From positions 31,129,558-31,193,557 of the forward strand of contig CM049310.1 of assembly GCA_026874595.1 (NCBI GenBank): a stretch of DNA of 64,000 nucleotides, in the 5' to 3' direction. Of this stretch, positions 1 to 14,400 are shown piece by piece. A program made the translations under genes and the position numbers. The notes under the pieces were generated by a model, which saw only the letters and a program-made list of their open reading frames with translations, did no database searches and was not told the origin of the DNA. The first letter of the stretch is position 1. Every line of letters starts with the position of its first letter. This stretch comes from Sipunculus nudus (Eukaryota; Annelida; Sipuncula; Golfingiida; Sipunculidae).

Positions 1-421
1 TAACAGTTTTATCCATTAACTAACTTGGTGGTGAATTTCAGGTCTGAAACTATAACAATTTTGCTTTGTACCCTGTTAAAAGACCATTGCAATAGCTCAG
101 ATGATTTACAGTCAGCTGAGCCAAAATTGAATGATAATTATGATGAATGTTTCTGGGGAGTTTCATGAAAAGTAAACATATCCAATCATCAACTAGATAC
201 ACTTACTTGACATGAGACAAAATCAAACAAATTGACCACTTTCTCTTCTGAGCCAAACAAATTTCCTTTACTTTACACCAATCTGAATGTTTTCTCAAAT
301 TACCTGACTTCTCACTGACTGGTAAAAATGGAAAATCATTTTCCAGGATTTCTCCATTTCTATCTTATAAAAGGCAGACCAACATATGACATGAGACAGC
401 TGTTGACAAGAGGATACTCAC
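1..421. other. Intron stretch 3' of the visible SRCR exon
   Basis: No exon is recognisable. Bases 92-128 resemble the right end of the dispersed family at 59287-61046 (AGCTCAGATGA then CAGTCAGCTGAG), so a repeat fragment is present. Confidence 0.5.
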
Positions 422-544
422 TTGAGTCTTAAGCCCGGGATTCTGAGGTATTCAATTTCCTTAGTCCTCACTGTTGCTCCTGAATAAGAGTACTCCCTGT
501 TGTCATTGTCTTCGTGAGCGACCTGGAAGACTGCTGTTGACGGC
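422..544 (-). CDS. SRCR-like domain exon 2 (3'-most exon visible)
   Basis: 123-nt exon with acceptor ATACAG at 545-550 and donor GTGAGT at 416-421. Phase-2 start and phase-2 end. Only one frame is open; it completes the GG left by the previous exon into a glycine codon and encodes about 41 residues with [11 protein letters not shown] near the start. It contains no cysteine, which fits the middle of an atypical SRCR domain where strands separate the cysteine pairs. The rest of the domain and anything after it lie left of base 1. Confidence 0.7.
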
Positions 545-2359
545 CTGTATATGAATAAAGATTATTCTTGTATTTTTGTCATAAAACTTATTCAATGAAT
601 TATAAACATTCCTTGAATCATATTACAGGCATTCCTTCAAAAGCTAATTCATCATGGTGGGTTTAAAATCTTGAGGTTTTGTCTTTAACAGTAGTTATGG
701 CTGGTGATATGTGACTAATTTCTGCTTTTCACACTGAGTACTAATGGGTGGTGTTGTTACTAATTTCTGCTTTTCACACTAAATACTAGTGGGTGATGAT
801 GTGACAAATTCCTGCTTTTCACACTGAGTACTAGTGGGTAGTGATGTGACTAATTCCCGCTTTCACACAGTACTAGTGGGTGGTGATGTGACTAATTCCC
901 ACTTTCACACTGAGTACTAGTGGGTGGTGATGTGACAAATTCCTGCTTTTCACATCGAGTACTAGTGGGTGGTGATGTGACTAATTCCTGCTTTTTACAC
1001 TGAGTACTTGTGGGTGGTGAGGTGACTAATTCCCGCTTTCACACTTAGTACTAGTGGGTGGTGATGTGACTAATTCCCGCTTTCACACTGAGTACAAGTA
1101 GGTGGTGATATGACTAATTCCTGCTTTCTCACTGAATACTAGTGGGTGGTGATGTGACTAATTCCTGCTTTTCACACTGAGTACAAGTGGGTGGTGATGT
1201 GACTAATTCCTGCTTTCACACTAAGTACAAGTAGGTGGTGATATGACTAATTCCCGCTTTCTCACTGAATACTAGTGGGTGGTGATGTGACTAATTCCTG
1301 CTTTTCACACTGAGTACTAATGGGTGGTGATGTGACTAATTCCTGCTTTTCACACTGAGTACTAGTGGGTGGTGATGTGACTAATTCCTGCTTTCACACT
1401 GAGTACTAGTGGGTGGTGATGTGATTAATTCCTGCTTTCCATGCTGAGTACTAGTGGGTGGTGATGTGACTTATTCCTGCTTTTCACACTGAGAGAGTAC
1501 TAGTGGGTCGTGATGTGACTAATTCCTGCTTTTCACAATGAGTACTTTTCACACTGAGTACTAGTGGGTGGTGATGTTACTAATTCCTACTTTTCCCACT
1601 GAGGACTAGTGGGTGATGACGTGACTAATTCCTGCTTTTCACAATGAGCACTAGTTGGTGGTGATGTTACTAATTTCTCAGGCTTCTTTTCAAACTGAGT
1701 TTAAACAATATAGGAAATACTACCTCTATAAACCCAGAACTTGTGACCCTTATATTAGACAGGCTGAAATACTCTTTTGTGAAGTGGCCAAAAACTGTTT
1801 GTAAATTTTGAGTGACCAACTAATATGTGAACTCAAGTGACAGTCATGTAACATTATCCATATCATGCTCTGATTCTGTTCTCTTACTCCTGCATTATTC
1901 TGAATCATCTGATATGTAAGATAAGTATTCTGAAAGCAAGATGTCAAGTCTATTTGTGTCAAACACATCAGGAGGCAGATCAAATGATACCAGGACTTTT
2001 TAACAAATATCTAGTTCACCGGGATGACTGGCAACCAATGGACAGTTAAAGAATGCAGTGGTTTCTTCAGGGGTAAAATCTAGTTTGTATTGTTTAAAAT
2101 TCTATTTTAATGAAATTTAATGTCAACAGTACATTTTGTGACAAGCAGGCTATAACAATGACTAGAGGTGCGGACCAGGTCTGACATCAGAGATCGATCT
2201 TAGTCTATACACGGCCTTATAGACTTAACAAAAAACCTTAAACTGGGGTGTCTACGGACAAGGCCGAAGCTGGCGCAGATGTCAGGGGTACGTTATAAGC
2301 TCTCCTGAACTTTGTTCTTGCTAGCTAAAATGAAACCCAGTCTTGAAATTTGTTTATAG

Positions 2360-2416
<57 letters not shown>

Positions 2417-5400
2417 CACATTTATTGCATGGTTTGCTGTGTATGTTGTAATAAGTTTGTGGTAAATAACAAGTTTGTTCGTGGATATCTATGAATTTAA
2501 TACTGAGAGATATACAGGCGTGGTGATATTCATCCAGCTCTAGCTCTAAAATGAGGCTGCCTAAAGTGACGTCAAGTATGAATATGCATATGACATGACA
2601 TGCATGGGAAACTTCTCACATATGTGATATTTGGTTAGTTAAATATTTGAACAAATATATGTAATGATTATGTAGAATAAAAGCAGAATAAAAAGATATA
2701 AATTTTAATTTATTTTTAACAATATTTTTATAAATGGACCAACCCGGTCCTCACCTCTCACAATGACCTATTAGTTGAATGATTTTCTGAAAAAAAAACA
2801 TGTTAAGACACAAAGACCTTGACCTATTACTGCTCAAAGGGTCATTTAAGCTAACTTGAAAATGAATCTCATCTAGAACACCCTAATTTAGCTAGATTCT
2901 TTTCAGTGACAAGTCAAACACACTCCACTTCGATTGATCCTATGAGGTGACTGGGCTCATACACTGCACTGTGATTGCCTTATTATCAGCATGGCTGTAT
3001 TTTTGGGAATGTTCTAGATTTCATTCATGAGTTTCCTTTTTTGTCAGATGATATTGTGGTAAATATTTTATGTAAACTAAGGAGGGTAACACCTCTAATG
3101 AAAAATAAAGGTGTCTGAATTTGGCTGAAATCTGAACCCTTATTTCTGTAAAGTGTGTTAACATTTTATAAATTTATACAATGTGTAAGTTAATAATGGT
3201 ATAACAACACAGTTTGAAAACTGATTTAACAGCAAATTCCATGATAGATACAAGGAACAGATATATATAAAGCTTTCAATTAAATTTTTTGTTTTGAACA
3301 TATATAAAGCAAGATTTAATATGCTGCCATTTTAAATAGCTGAAATTCTACACATATGAAGAATCTACGCATATTAATTTAAATATTGTGTTGAAATGTC
3401 ATGATTTAAAGTACATTTAACTGAGACTGGATGCTAAACTAAAATTAGTCAGTAAAGTTGAGTTTGAAAATAGTGTAAGATCTTTGAAGCTTGTGGGCCA
3501 AATACGGATTTTGTGCGGTGCTTGGGTATGAAATCAGAAATCTGCAACTGTCAGAAAAATGATAATAATTCAGTGAATTTTCAATTACCTTGTAGTTAAA
3601 AAGTGCAAATTTTATAGATTTCTAAAGCCTAGAAACTACTTTTCTTGTAATTCCCATGTCTCTACATGATTTAAATATATCCTAATTAGATCTGCTCTGA
3701 GCAAGCATAAGTTATTCCTTATATGGACTTACCCTTTATCAAGGTAATTGCACATCTGATCATTCCACTGGTTCTGCCAGTAGATAGAGCACACAGTGTA
3801 CCACTCATTCTCCCTATTGAACTCCAACAGACCTCTTCTGCCCACAGCTTGGACTGCAGACACAAACAAACATTCTAAAATAAGGCCCAGTGCATGTTCT
3901 TCATTTTGATTTTTTTTTTATTAAAACTATATGTAAATTTATGGGCATATAAGCAGAAGAAAGTACTGTATCACCATCTGGACCTGGAATTCTGAAATTA
4001 AATGAACCTGATGAAATTCACGATCTTAAGTCTTTAACAGATAATGGGTATATATAATAAAGTTATGTATGACATCAACCTCTTATTTGGGGTGACATGG
4101 TCTAATTTAGTAAGTTTTTATGATAATCAGTCATGGTGTATTACTTACCACAGTTGGCTTCATCTACATCTGGACCTAAACAATCCCTAGTGCCATCACA
4201 TTTGCTGGTTAAAGGTATACATGTGTGATCCATGCAGCTGAGTTCATCCTCCTTGCATGATCCTGGGAACATAGAAAACCTCATTTATAGATGCCATAAA
4301 AATGTTGCTGATGAAATATTCATCTGTACAATGTGTGTGGCCAAACAAACACACACATAATCAGGCTGTTGAAGAATAAACCAATATACAAAAGCAAATA
4401 GAGTATCAGAAATCAAAAAGACTCGCTTCTTCTGAAGTATATATAATGACACTTTAAACATACAAGACCACCAGGATCAGGGTAAAAAATTTATTAACCT
4501 GTCAAACAACTTGGAACCATTTGTGTATCTACAGTTGTTTATCATGGTGCCTGTACTGGAGAAACAGAGGACTGAGAAATTGTGCGGTGGTTTCAATAGT
4601 GCCTGGACAGGAGATAAAGAGGACAGATATTGTGTGGTGGTTTCAATAGTGCCTGGACTGGAGATACAGAGGACTGAGATATTGTGTGGTGGTTTCAATA
4701 GTGCCTAGACTGGAGATACAGAGGACTGAGATACTGTGTGGTGGATTCAAAAGTTCCTTGACTGGAGATACAAAGGACTGAGATACTGTGTGGTGGTTTC
4801 AATTGTGCCTGTGCTGGAGATACAGAGGACTGAGATATTGTGCAGTGGTTTCAATAGTGCCTAGACTGGAGATACAGAGGACTGAGATATTGTGTAGTGG
4901 TTTCAATAGTGCCTAGACTGGAGATACAGAGGACTGAGATACTGTGTGGTTGATTCAATAGTGCCTAGACTGGAGATACAAAGGACTGAGATACTGTGTG
5001 GTGGTTTCAATTGTGCCTGTGCTGGAGATACAGAGGACTGAGATATTGTGCAGTGGTTTCAACAGTGCCTGGGGGTTAACTATATGTGGAACTTTCTTTC
5101 ACTAAGCTGATGTTTGGATGTAACAGTAGAAGGAATATAAAACTTTGGAATATAACCCTGGACTTCTTTCTTTGTTTTGATACGAGTGGAAAGAACTGAG
5201 AATATATGTCACAAAATAAGAGTGATTTATTATGGTACCTTTATGGAATTTAAACATGCAACAGTACCTTTATTGGTTAACTATTTGTGGAACTTTCTTT
5301 CACTAAGCTGGTGTTTGGATGTAACAGTTGAAGGAATATAAAACTTTGGAATATAACCCTGGACTTCTTTCTTTGTTTTGATAAGAGTGGAAAGAACTGA

Positions 5401-8400
5401 GAATATATGTCACAAAATAAGAGTGATTTATTATGGTACCTTTATGGAATTTAAACATGCAACAAACAGAATGGTGGTCACAAGTTGATATCAATCCTGC
5501 CATGTACGATACACTACCATTTTGTAGCTGGCAAATTTAGTCCTACAGAAAATTATGGCTACAGGGAAGCAGGGAGCATTGGAAGGACACATTACTTCCA
5601 GATATTTGAATAACCACACAAAGTCGAACTTTTAGATGGTACTTACCACATGAATCTTCATCTTCCCCTCCTGCACAATCCTTGAACCCATCACAAACTG
5701 AAGACTGTGGCAAGCAATTTCCAGAATTACAACTGAATTCTTCAGCAGCACAAGCTGAAATAAAAAAAGTTAACTGAGTTTCATCAGCCTTTCTGTTTTA
5801 TTTCAAGGATATAACCAAAGCCTATTGGTGGCATTAATTGTATCCGCCAAAACAGAGTTTTGCGGATACTATGTTTTCAGCTGCACGCCGCCGCCACTGC
5901 CGCCGCCGCCGCGTCACATGTGAACTGCTGCGCCCCGATTTTGTTTTGACCTCTGACCTTTCCTTTGCGCTCTGCGTCCGTTTGTGCGTCTGTTTCCACA
6001 CATAAACCCACATATCTCGGGAACAGTTTTACCGATCAGGAAAATTTTTTTGCACAAATGTAGCCCTCGGAGAGCTTTATAACATACACCAAAAATGGTG
6101 GCGCCACCTGCAACCATGTTTGCACAGTGTCCATCTGTTCGTCTGCCTTGGGTTAAAATCACTCATATCTCTGCAGTGACTTGACTAATTCACCTGAAAT
6201 TGGGCATGCGTAAACATCCTGGATAGCTTTTCTGATTTTATGACAGGTGGCACCACCTACATTCACGTTTACGCTGCAGACATCCAAGCTCATATCTTGG
6301 GAACCGTTTGACCGATCAGGAAAATTCTTTTGCACAAATGTAGCCCTTGGAGAGCTTTATAACATACACAAAAAAATGGTGGCGCCACCTGCAACCATGT
6401 TTGCACAGTGTCCATCTGTTAGTCTGCCTTGGGTTAAAATCACTCATATCTCTACAGTGACTTGACTAATTCACCTGAAATTGGGCATGCGTATACATCC
6501 TAGATAGCTTTTCTGATTTTATGACAGGTGGCGCCACCTACATTCACGTTTACGCTGCAGACATCCAAGCTCATATCTCGGGAACAGTTTGACCGATCAG
6601 GAAAATTCTTTTGCACAAATGTAGCCCTTGGAGAGCTTTATAACATACATCAAAAATGGTGGCGCTACCTGCAACCATGTTTGCACAGTGTCCATCTGTT
6701 TGTCTGCCTTGGGTTAAAATCACTCATATCTCTGCAGTTACTTGACTAATTCACCTGAAATTTGGCATGCGTATACATCCTGGATAGCTTTTCTGATTTT
6801 ATGACAGGTGGCGCCACCTACATTCACGTTTACGCTGCAGACATCCAAGCTCATATCTCAGGAACCATTTGACCGATCAGGAAAATTTTTTTGCACAAAT
6901 GTAGCCCTTGGAGAGCTTTATAACATACACCGAAAATGGTGGCACCACCTGCAACCATGTTTGCACAGTGTCCATCTGTTCGTCTGCCTTGGGTTAAAAT
7001 CACTCATATCTCTGCAATGGTTTGACCAATTCACCTGAAATTCGGCATGCTTATACATCCTGGATAGCTTTTCTGATTTTATGACAGGTGGCGCCACCTA
7101 CAATCAAGTTTACGCTGCAGACATCCAAGCTCATATCTAGGGAACCGTTTGACCGATTGGGCCAAAATTTTGCATGTGTATAAATCTCACATAGCTCTTT
7201 ATCATATGCAAAACTGGTGGCGCCACCTGCAGCCATGTTTGCACAGCTCCCATCTGTTTGTCTGCCATGGTATAAAATCACTCATATCTCGGCAGTGGTT
7301 TGGCATATCTGCCTAAAATTTTGCAAGTTTATACATCCCCGACAGCTCTCTTGATTTTATGACACGTGGCGCCACCTGCATTCTAGTTTATCCAGCAGAT
7401 ATCCAAGCTCATATCTTGGGAACCGTTTGACCGATTGGGCCAAAGTTTTGCATGTGTATAGAGCTTTCTGGATTTTTTCATAGGTAGCGCAACCTACATA
7501 CACAATTTGGCTGCAGACATCCATGCTAATATGCAACACTTCACCCGTTCCACTCTGATTTAGGCGGATACAAGTAGTCGCTTGTCGACTACCTGTATTC
7601 TAGTTAACTATTATGATAATACTAGCCTACCTTATGTCATTTTCATGGAAACAATTTTAAACCATTTTATGAGAAAATATTATATTCTGTAGCGACATCT
7701 TGCCACCTGTCAAAGAAATGGGCATGGCAAGGAACAGTGATGATGTCATAATAGATGTAATGTACAAGAGGCCCCAACATTCAGCTCTTGACCATTGTTT
7801 ACAGAGAGTATTTTGTTCTCCTTGTGCATGTGCTTCACCGTTACTTCACATTATTTTATATCAATATCCTAGGAAGATAAACAATGGTCACTTGTTGGGG
7901 ACACCATAACCACGGACAAATATGACACAACAAGGCCCTAAAGTGAATAATATTTATATCGTAAGCAGGTTGGGTATAGAAAAATTAAGGATTTTTACTT
8001 TTTCTGCAGTTGGAGCAAATTTTGTTTGCCAAGTTTGTCATATATTGAGATAATAGCAAAAAAAAAACCCAGGTGGAAAGGGGTGGTGGAATGGAATATA
8101 CTGAATGATAATATTGATAATTACATAAGATTAATGTTGTTTTCAATTTTTCCACAATTAAGGTTTTCTTTGCATGGCGCATGAATAATAATAAGTCTTA
8201 TCTCTATTTCAAACATCCATGTATTTTCTGACGGTCAGGTAAGACTTCATGATTTTTTTTTTTGCCTTTGAGGCTCTGGGAATTGAACTCAAGACCTGCA
8301 CCTGCAAGGTCCAATGCCTTATAACCATTAACTTACAGCCTTTGGCTCTTGGGTCCCCAGCCTTATAACTATTAGCCTACAGCCTTCAGCTCTTAGACTC

Positions 8401-11400
8401 AATGCCTTATAAGCATTAGCCTACATTCTTCAGCTGTGAGGCCCAAAGCCTTTTAACTATGAGGCTACAGCCTTCACCTGTGAGGCCCAAAGCCTTATCA
8501 ATATTAGGCTTCAGCCTTAACTGTGGAATCAAATGCTTTATTACCATCAGGTTACAGCCTTCACCTGTGAGGCTTAAAGTCTTATTATTAGTAGGCTACA
8601 ACCTTTAGCTACGAGGTCCAGTGCCTTTTAACCACCAGTCTTTAGCCTTCAGCTGTGAGATCCAATGCCTAGGCTTCAGTCTTCAGATGTAGGCCAAAAA
8701 CCTTATCACTAATAGGCTTATCACCATCAGGCCACAATAAAGTGGTCCCAAGTTGCTCTATAAATGGTCTCTCAATGAAAACTTGATCTATATGTTGTGA
8801 TCTGTGGCTTTAATATGAGGGTTCCCTGATTTCACAGAACAATAGAATGAGTTCACATAAAAATCTTCTTTGGCTGTTAAAACAAAATGGTTACTTACGA
8901 CAATCCACTTCATCAGTACCATCATCACAATCGTCAGCTCCATCACAGCGTCTGTCACTTGGGACACACTTGTCATTGCGACACTGGTACATACCAGCAG
9001 GACAGGCTATTATTAATAGACAGGAAAACAGTGTAATGGTGTGAAGTAGGATAAATGTGTTTTTTTTTTTACAACAAGAACCTAACAAGCTGGAATGACT
9101 ACTCATTATATTTAATATCAGTTCCACACAAATCCAGTGCAAGCAGTAGGCTAAATGACACATCAACAAAATATCGGCTCACTTTTCTGAAAAGTGGGTG
9201 AATTTTTGGATAATCACAATATTGCTCTAAATGATTAATTTTGTGGATAAAAGCTGCCCATGAATTCCATGAAAATAAAAACCCAAACAAACAATTCTTC
9301 ATCTACAGTATCATGTACTGAAGTCAACTAAGGACCAAGCATTTTCTTCAGAAATCACTGTCACAATAAAGAAGAAACAAGGCTGGTTCCAGTCTACCTC
9401 GGATCCATCTTAAGGTCCTGCCCACTAATGTCACTGTAAAACTTTACAATAATGGTGAAACATAAGGAATAGGAATATAAATTCATGTGGTATCCCAAGT
9501 ATATGGCAATTTCTTTGATGACTCTTACAAACCATCTTATGAATTTTAATTATAAAATAAATCATCAGTCTAATAACTTATGGTTAAGTAAACCTATTCC
9601 ATGTGCGTTTGTTGTGTGATGGAAGGATTTCGTCCAGATCCCAGACTTTGTCCTGATTTGGTTGGCTGGTATACATGTGACATCATGGACTGAATTTTGT
9701 CAACAACTCTGATCTAGTAATGCATGTTGTTTTTATTCTCTGCTGAAAATTTGGGGCTGACAGAGGCAGAAATACTGTGCTTTTACTGAGATCTAGAATT
9801 TTTAGTCACAGGGGATTTCCCAGTGTGTGACCTTAATGCCGAGTTGACAGTGCTCATAGATGTGCCAATAGCTTTTGAACAAATCACACAACCTCATGTT
9901 TTTAGTGGAAAAATAGATGGAAAAAATATTTTCCCTCCAGGAATGGGCTTATTTTATGTAAAATCTATATTAATATTTTTTTCATCGGCAATTATGTTAT
10001 ATGATAATATAATAAAATTTGGAATGTGTTTGCTTGACCTGAAATACTCAGTGTCAATAGTGTGATACAAATAGGTTCACCCAGAGTCTCTGGAATTTAC
10101 TTGTATAAATTTCATTTTAATTAGAGAGTTTATTTAAACAAGATCCTGGAAATATATTGTGATTATGTTGCGATATATTTGGTTTGGTGCTGGTCTTTTT
10201 GAGTATCCAGCAGAACCCACTCATGCAGAAAAAAGGTTAATCATAAAAAGCAAAAGTATTTGATAAACATTGAGGAATTAAGTCTTAATCACTCATAATG
10301 TACTGTCATTATATACTACAGTTAACAACATATGTGAGCAGAGTTTTCAAACTGTACCACAAAACTGGCATGTTCAACACCTATAACAACACCTTTTTTT
10401 GCACCAGTCTTGGCATGAAATCAAGTTATTCCAAAAGGTAGAAGTCCTACATAATTGCCCATTTATGAAAAAATGCTTATTTTGGATTGCATGTTACTTA
10501 AATTGGTCATTAAGTAATTACACAAGCTGACACTGATAAAGTGTGTACTCACACATTTCTGGGATCCACATCAAGTTATGGCTTAATTCAACTGATCTCC
10601 TACAACGTTTCAGGGTTGTTTCTAGGCTCATGACCGACAATTCTACATATTTTTTATTGAAATTCAATGAGAAGTTTTGGAAATACTGTATGGCCAACCA
10701 AGAGAAAATAGCCGCAATGACATCAATTGTTGGACCATTCGCATAAACTCATACTTACAACAATCTTTTTCATCACTGTAGTCTCCACACTGGGTCACAG
10801 CATCACACTGCTGACTGGCAGGGATACATATACCACTGTCACACTGAAACTCGTCTCCATCACAACCTGGGTGTAAAGAAAGGTTTAAAATGTATCAACA
10901 CTCATATAATAGATGTTTGTGATTCATGGCAACCACAAAATATTCTGCAATTATTTACACAGGATTTCAAAACATCCACTACCTGGACAATACAAATAAA
11001 CAAACTGCTATGGTATTTTAAAACAAAACAGCCCCAATGCAAATTGAACCACACTCTGTACTTGTCTGTGTGAAAAGGCAAAAAAAAAAAAAAATGAAAA
11101 AAAAAAAATGAAAAACAACTAAGGGCATAATGACTGGTGCAAAGGCTGGACAGCTTGTTTCCCCATATTCAATGTTTACAAATTTCTTTTATTTTTAGAA
11201 ATTGTCAAAATGTTTTGTAAAATGACATGCATTTGAAGGATAAATAGCCAATTTGATTTTCAAAAAGATGATGCCACTGAGAAAGACACAGAAACAACAC
11301 AATATCAAATGTATATTAAAAGATTGTCAATATTCCAATACTAAGATGATACCCCTGAAAATGAAAATGTGATATCTAAAGCAAGGATGAACTAAGCATG

Positions 11401-14400
11401 TTCATTGAATATCCCTGAACTGCGACCATGATATTTAAGTGTAAAATCTGCTGAAACAGTAAAGCTGGTTTTCTCATGATTGTGTATGGACTCGGGAGGT
11501 TAGGGAATTATAAACTACACTAGCTGCCATTACATTACACCACATTTTTCTTTACTCATGCACTAAGTGTAAGGCTACTGTATTTTCTGAATTTCAAGTA
11601 TGGAAGGAATCATTAGCTATAAACTGTCAATTTTTTTTATTACCATAACAATTGGATAAAGTTATCAATAAATGAACATTCAAGTCAATCTGACAATATA
11701 TGTCTTTTGACAATTTAATGAACAGTCAAGTCCTTCTGACAATGTCTCTAAAAAATTTAATGGACCATCAAGACAATCTGATAATGTCTCTAAACAATTT
11801 TATGGACAGTCAAGTCCATCTGACAATGTCTCTTATCAATTTAATGAACAGTCATGTCAATCTGACAATGTCTCTAAACAATATAATGAACAGTCAAGTC
11901 AACCTGAAAATGTCTCTTAACAATCTAACGAACAGTCAAGTCAATCTGACAATGTCTCTAAACAATTTAATGGACCATCAAGTAAATCTGATAATGTCTC
12001 TAAACAATTTAATGAACAGTCAAGTCCATCTGACAATGTTTTTCAGACAATTTTTTTTAATAAACAGTCAATTCAATCTGACAATGTTTTTAGAAAATTT
12101 AATAAACATTCATGTCAATCTAAAAATTTCTCTATACAATTTAATGGACAGTCAAGTCAATCCAACAATGTCTCTAAACAATTTAATGAACAGTCAAGTC
12201 AATCTGACAATGTCTCTTATCAATTTAATGAACAGTCATGTCATTCTGAAAATGTCTCTAAACAATTTAATGAACAGTCAAGTCAACCTGAAAATGTCTC
12301 TTTACAATTTAACGAACAGTCAAGTCAATCTGACAATGTCTCTGAACAATTTAATGAACAAGTCAAGTCAATCTGACAATGTTTTTCAGACAATTTTTTT
12401 TAATGAAGTCAAGTCAATCTGACAATGTTTTTAGAAAATTTAATAAACATTCATGTCAATCTAAAAATTTCTCTATACAATTTTATGGACTGTCAAGTCA
12501 ATCTGACAATGTCTCTAAACAGTTTAATGGACAGTCAAGTCAATCTGACAATATCTCTAGGCAATTAATGAACAGTCAAGTCTATCTGACAATGTCTCTA
12601 AACAAAAGCACAAGGCCTTATGAGGACAGAAAGTGAGAAGAAGAGAGAGTGATATAAATTTGTTTCTTTACATGAAAATTTGATTGCCTATTTCAGGTGG
12701 GCTAGAATGCTGATGATATATAAATGTGTGTCTATTTGTCCACTTACTGCAAGAACTTTCATCAGAATTATCATGACACTGGCTAATCCCATCGCAGACC
12801 AACGTTTTGTTGATACAGTGTCCACTGATGCATTCAAACATGTCCTTTGAAGCACAATCTGAAAAAAAATTAGATGGTATTGCAAGTTATCAAAAGATCA
12901 TGAGACTTAATAAGGTAGGAAATCCATTGTTCCTTTCCAGTGGGACCTGTTTTAAAAGAAAATTGCTGTTATATATCTGTTTTTGGAATACATGTTAATT
13001 TCATATTTCATTTAATATCTGACAGCATAATGAAATTTTGGGGTCCATAGCTACTGCCTTTTTTTTAGAGAGTGCCAGTTTATGTTCAGATAACTGAAGA
13101 CCCTTTAAAGAAAAGGTCACTGCAGGTGGAGTCACCAAAACCTCAATTTCAAATATGAGTCATGTGACCAACATCAGCATATAATTTGGTGATGATATCT
13201 CCAGACATTTCTGAAATAGTCATCTAAGTATGCTTATTTGGCCAAATGACTAAGTTCAGCTTTCTGTTACTTGACCAAAAATCACTGAACTGTAACCATC
13301 CAAATAAACTAGTTCCAGGAATCCTTTCTGTGAAATATTGAACAATTTGGCTTGACAGTTTTTGGAAAAAAGAGTTTTAAAGGTTTTACCTGTCTTTTCC
13401 CTGTAATATGCAGATTGATGCAGATGATACCAAAATAAGCATGATCTGATAATATTTTATATGTGCCTGATTCTTGCCAAAAATTGTGTGATGCTAGCTC
13501 TTGAGGATTTTGAGATAGTATGGGTTAAAGTAAGGATGATGCCAGATGGTTGATGGGTGATGCATACCATTTCATAAGCTCACAGGTTTGCTAAAGTACA
13601 ACTGAAACGCTTATCATAACAAGGCTTACAGGCCTAATGTGAACCTGTGCAATAAGGATATATATCACTTATAATGTGTCCATGATAGTATGCTTGACCA
13701 TTACTTTTCAAGTACATGTGTGACATGTTTAGGTACAATGCAAGAACTAAACATTTTGAACAGGATGATGCTTCAAACCACTCTTGAGCTCGGTGCACAG
13801 ACAAATGAAACCAAAAAACAATTGCAGTTGAAGCCACATGTCTTGTATACAATGAAGCTATCTGAGATGTATAAATATGCCCAATTTCAGGAAGGCTGAT
13901 ATATCAAATCCCTCCTGAGAAACAATCAGGGACATACACAGCAAAAATTAATGTTAGTGGCACCACCAGTCTTGTACATGACAAAGCTATCCGAGATGTA
14001 CACATATATACAACATTTCAGGATGATACATCAAATCCCTCCTGAGAAATACTGTGGTTGCCTTTATATCGGCATGGCTGAATTTTTGCAGTTTTTGTAT
14101 TTTTAAAAGTTTCAGGGGGTTCCATTTTCGCGCTCTCATTAGTTTAGTAGTATATTTTAATATCAAATATGAAACTATGAACTGTAATGACCAAATTATT
14201 TTATAAACCATGGATTTCACTATTTTCTAGGTCTACTAATTCTCTGGCCGGAAGTCCGGATATTGCATGTTCGAACAGTCACAGACGGCTGAGCCGACAT
14301 GTGCGGAGAGCATTGACCCAGCTGGATGTAATTAGTTAGTTCAGGGCCAAGGCTCATTCTAAACAACTCTTTTTCCACTGTTCTCCAGCAATTTGGAAAT

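Noticed and set aside
694-1690. Regular repeat-spacer look suggesting a CRISPR array
   Set aside because: Units are contiguous degenerate minisatellite copies with no unique spacers, and the context is an animal intron.
6247-7038. Repeated 70-76-codon frames starting MAPPTFTF in all HINE copies
   Set aside because: Each frame is confined to one ~280-bp core unit, appears on either strand and has no recognisable domain; core repeats rather than genes.
11700-12422. 240-codon plus-strand frame with 14-residue repeats
   Set aside because: The 42-bp minisatellite period is divisible by three; the intron position inside the LDLa gene and the lack of any domain argue against a real repeat protein.
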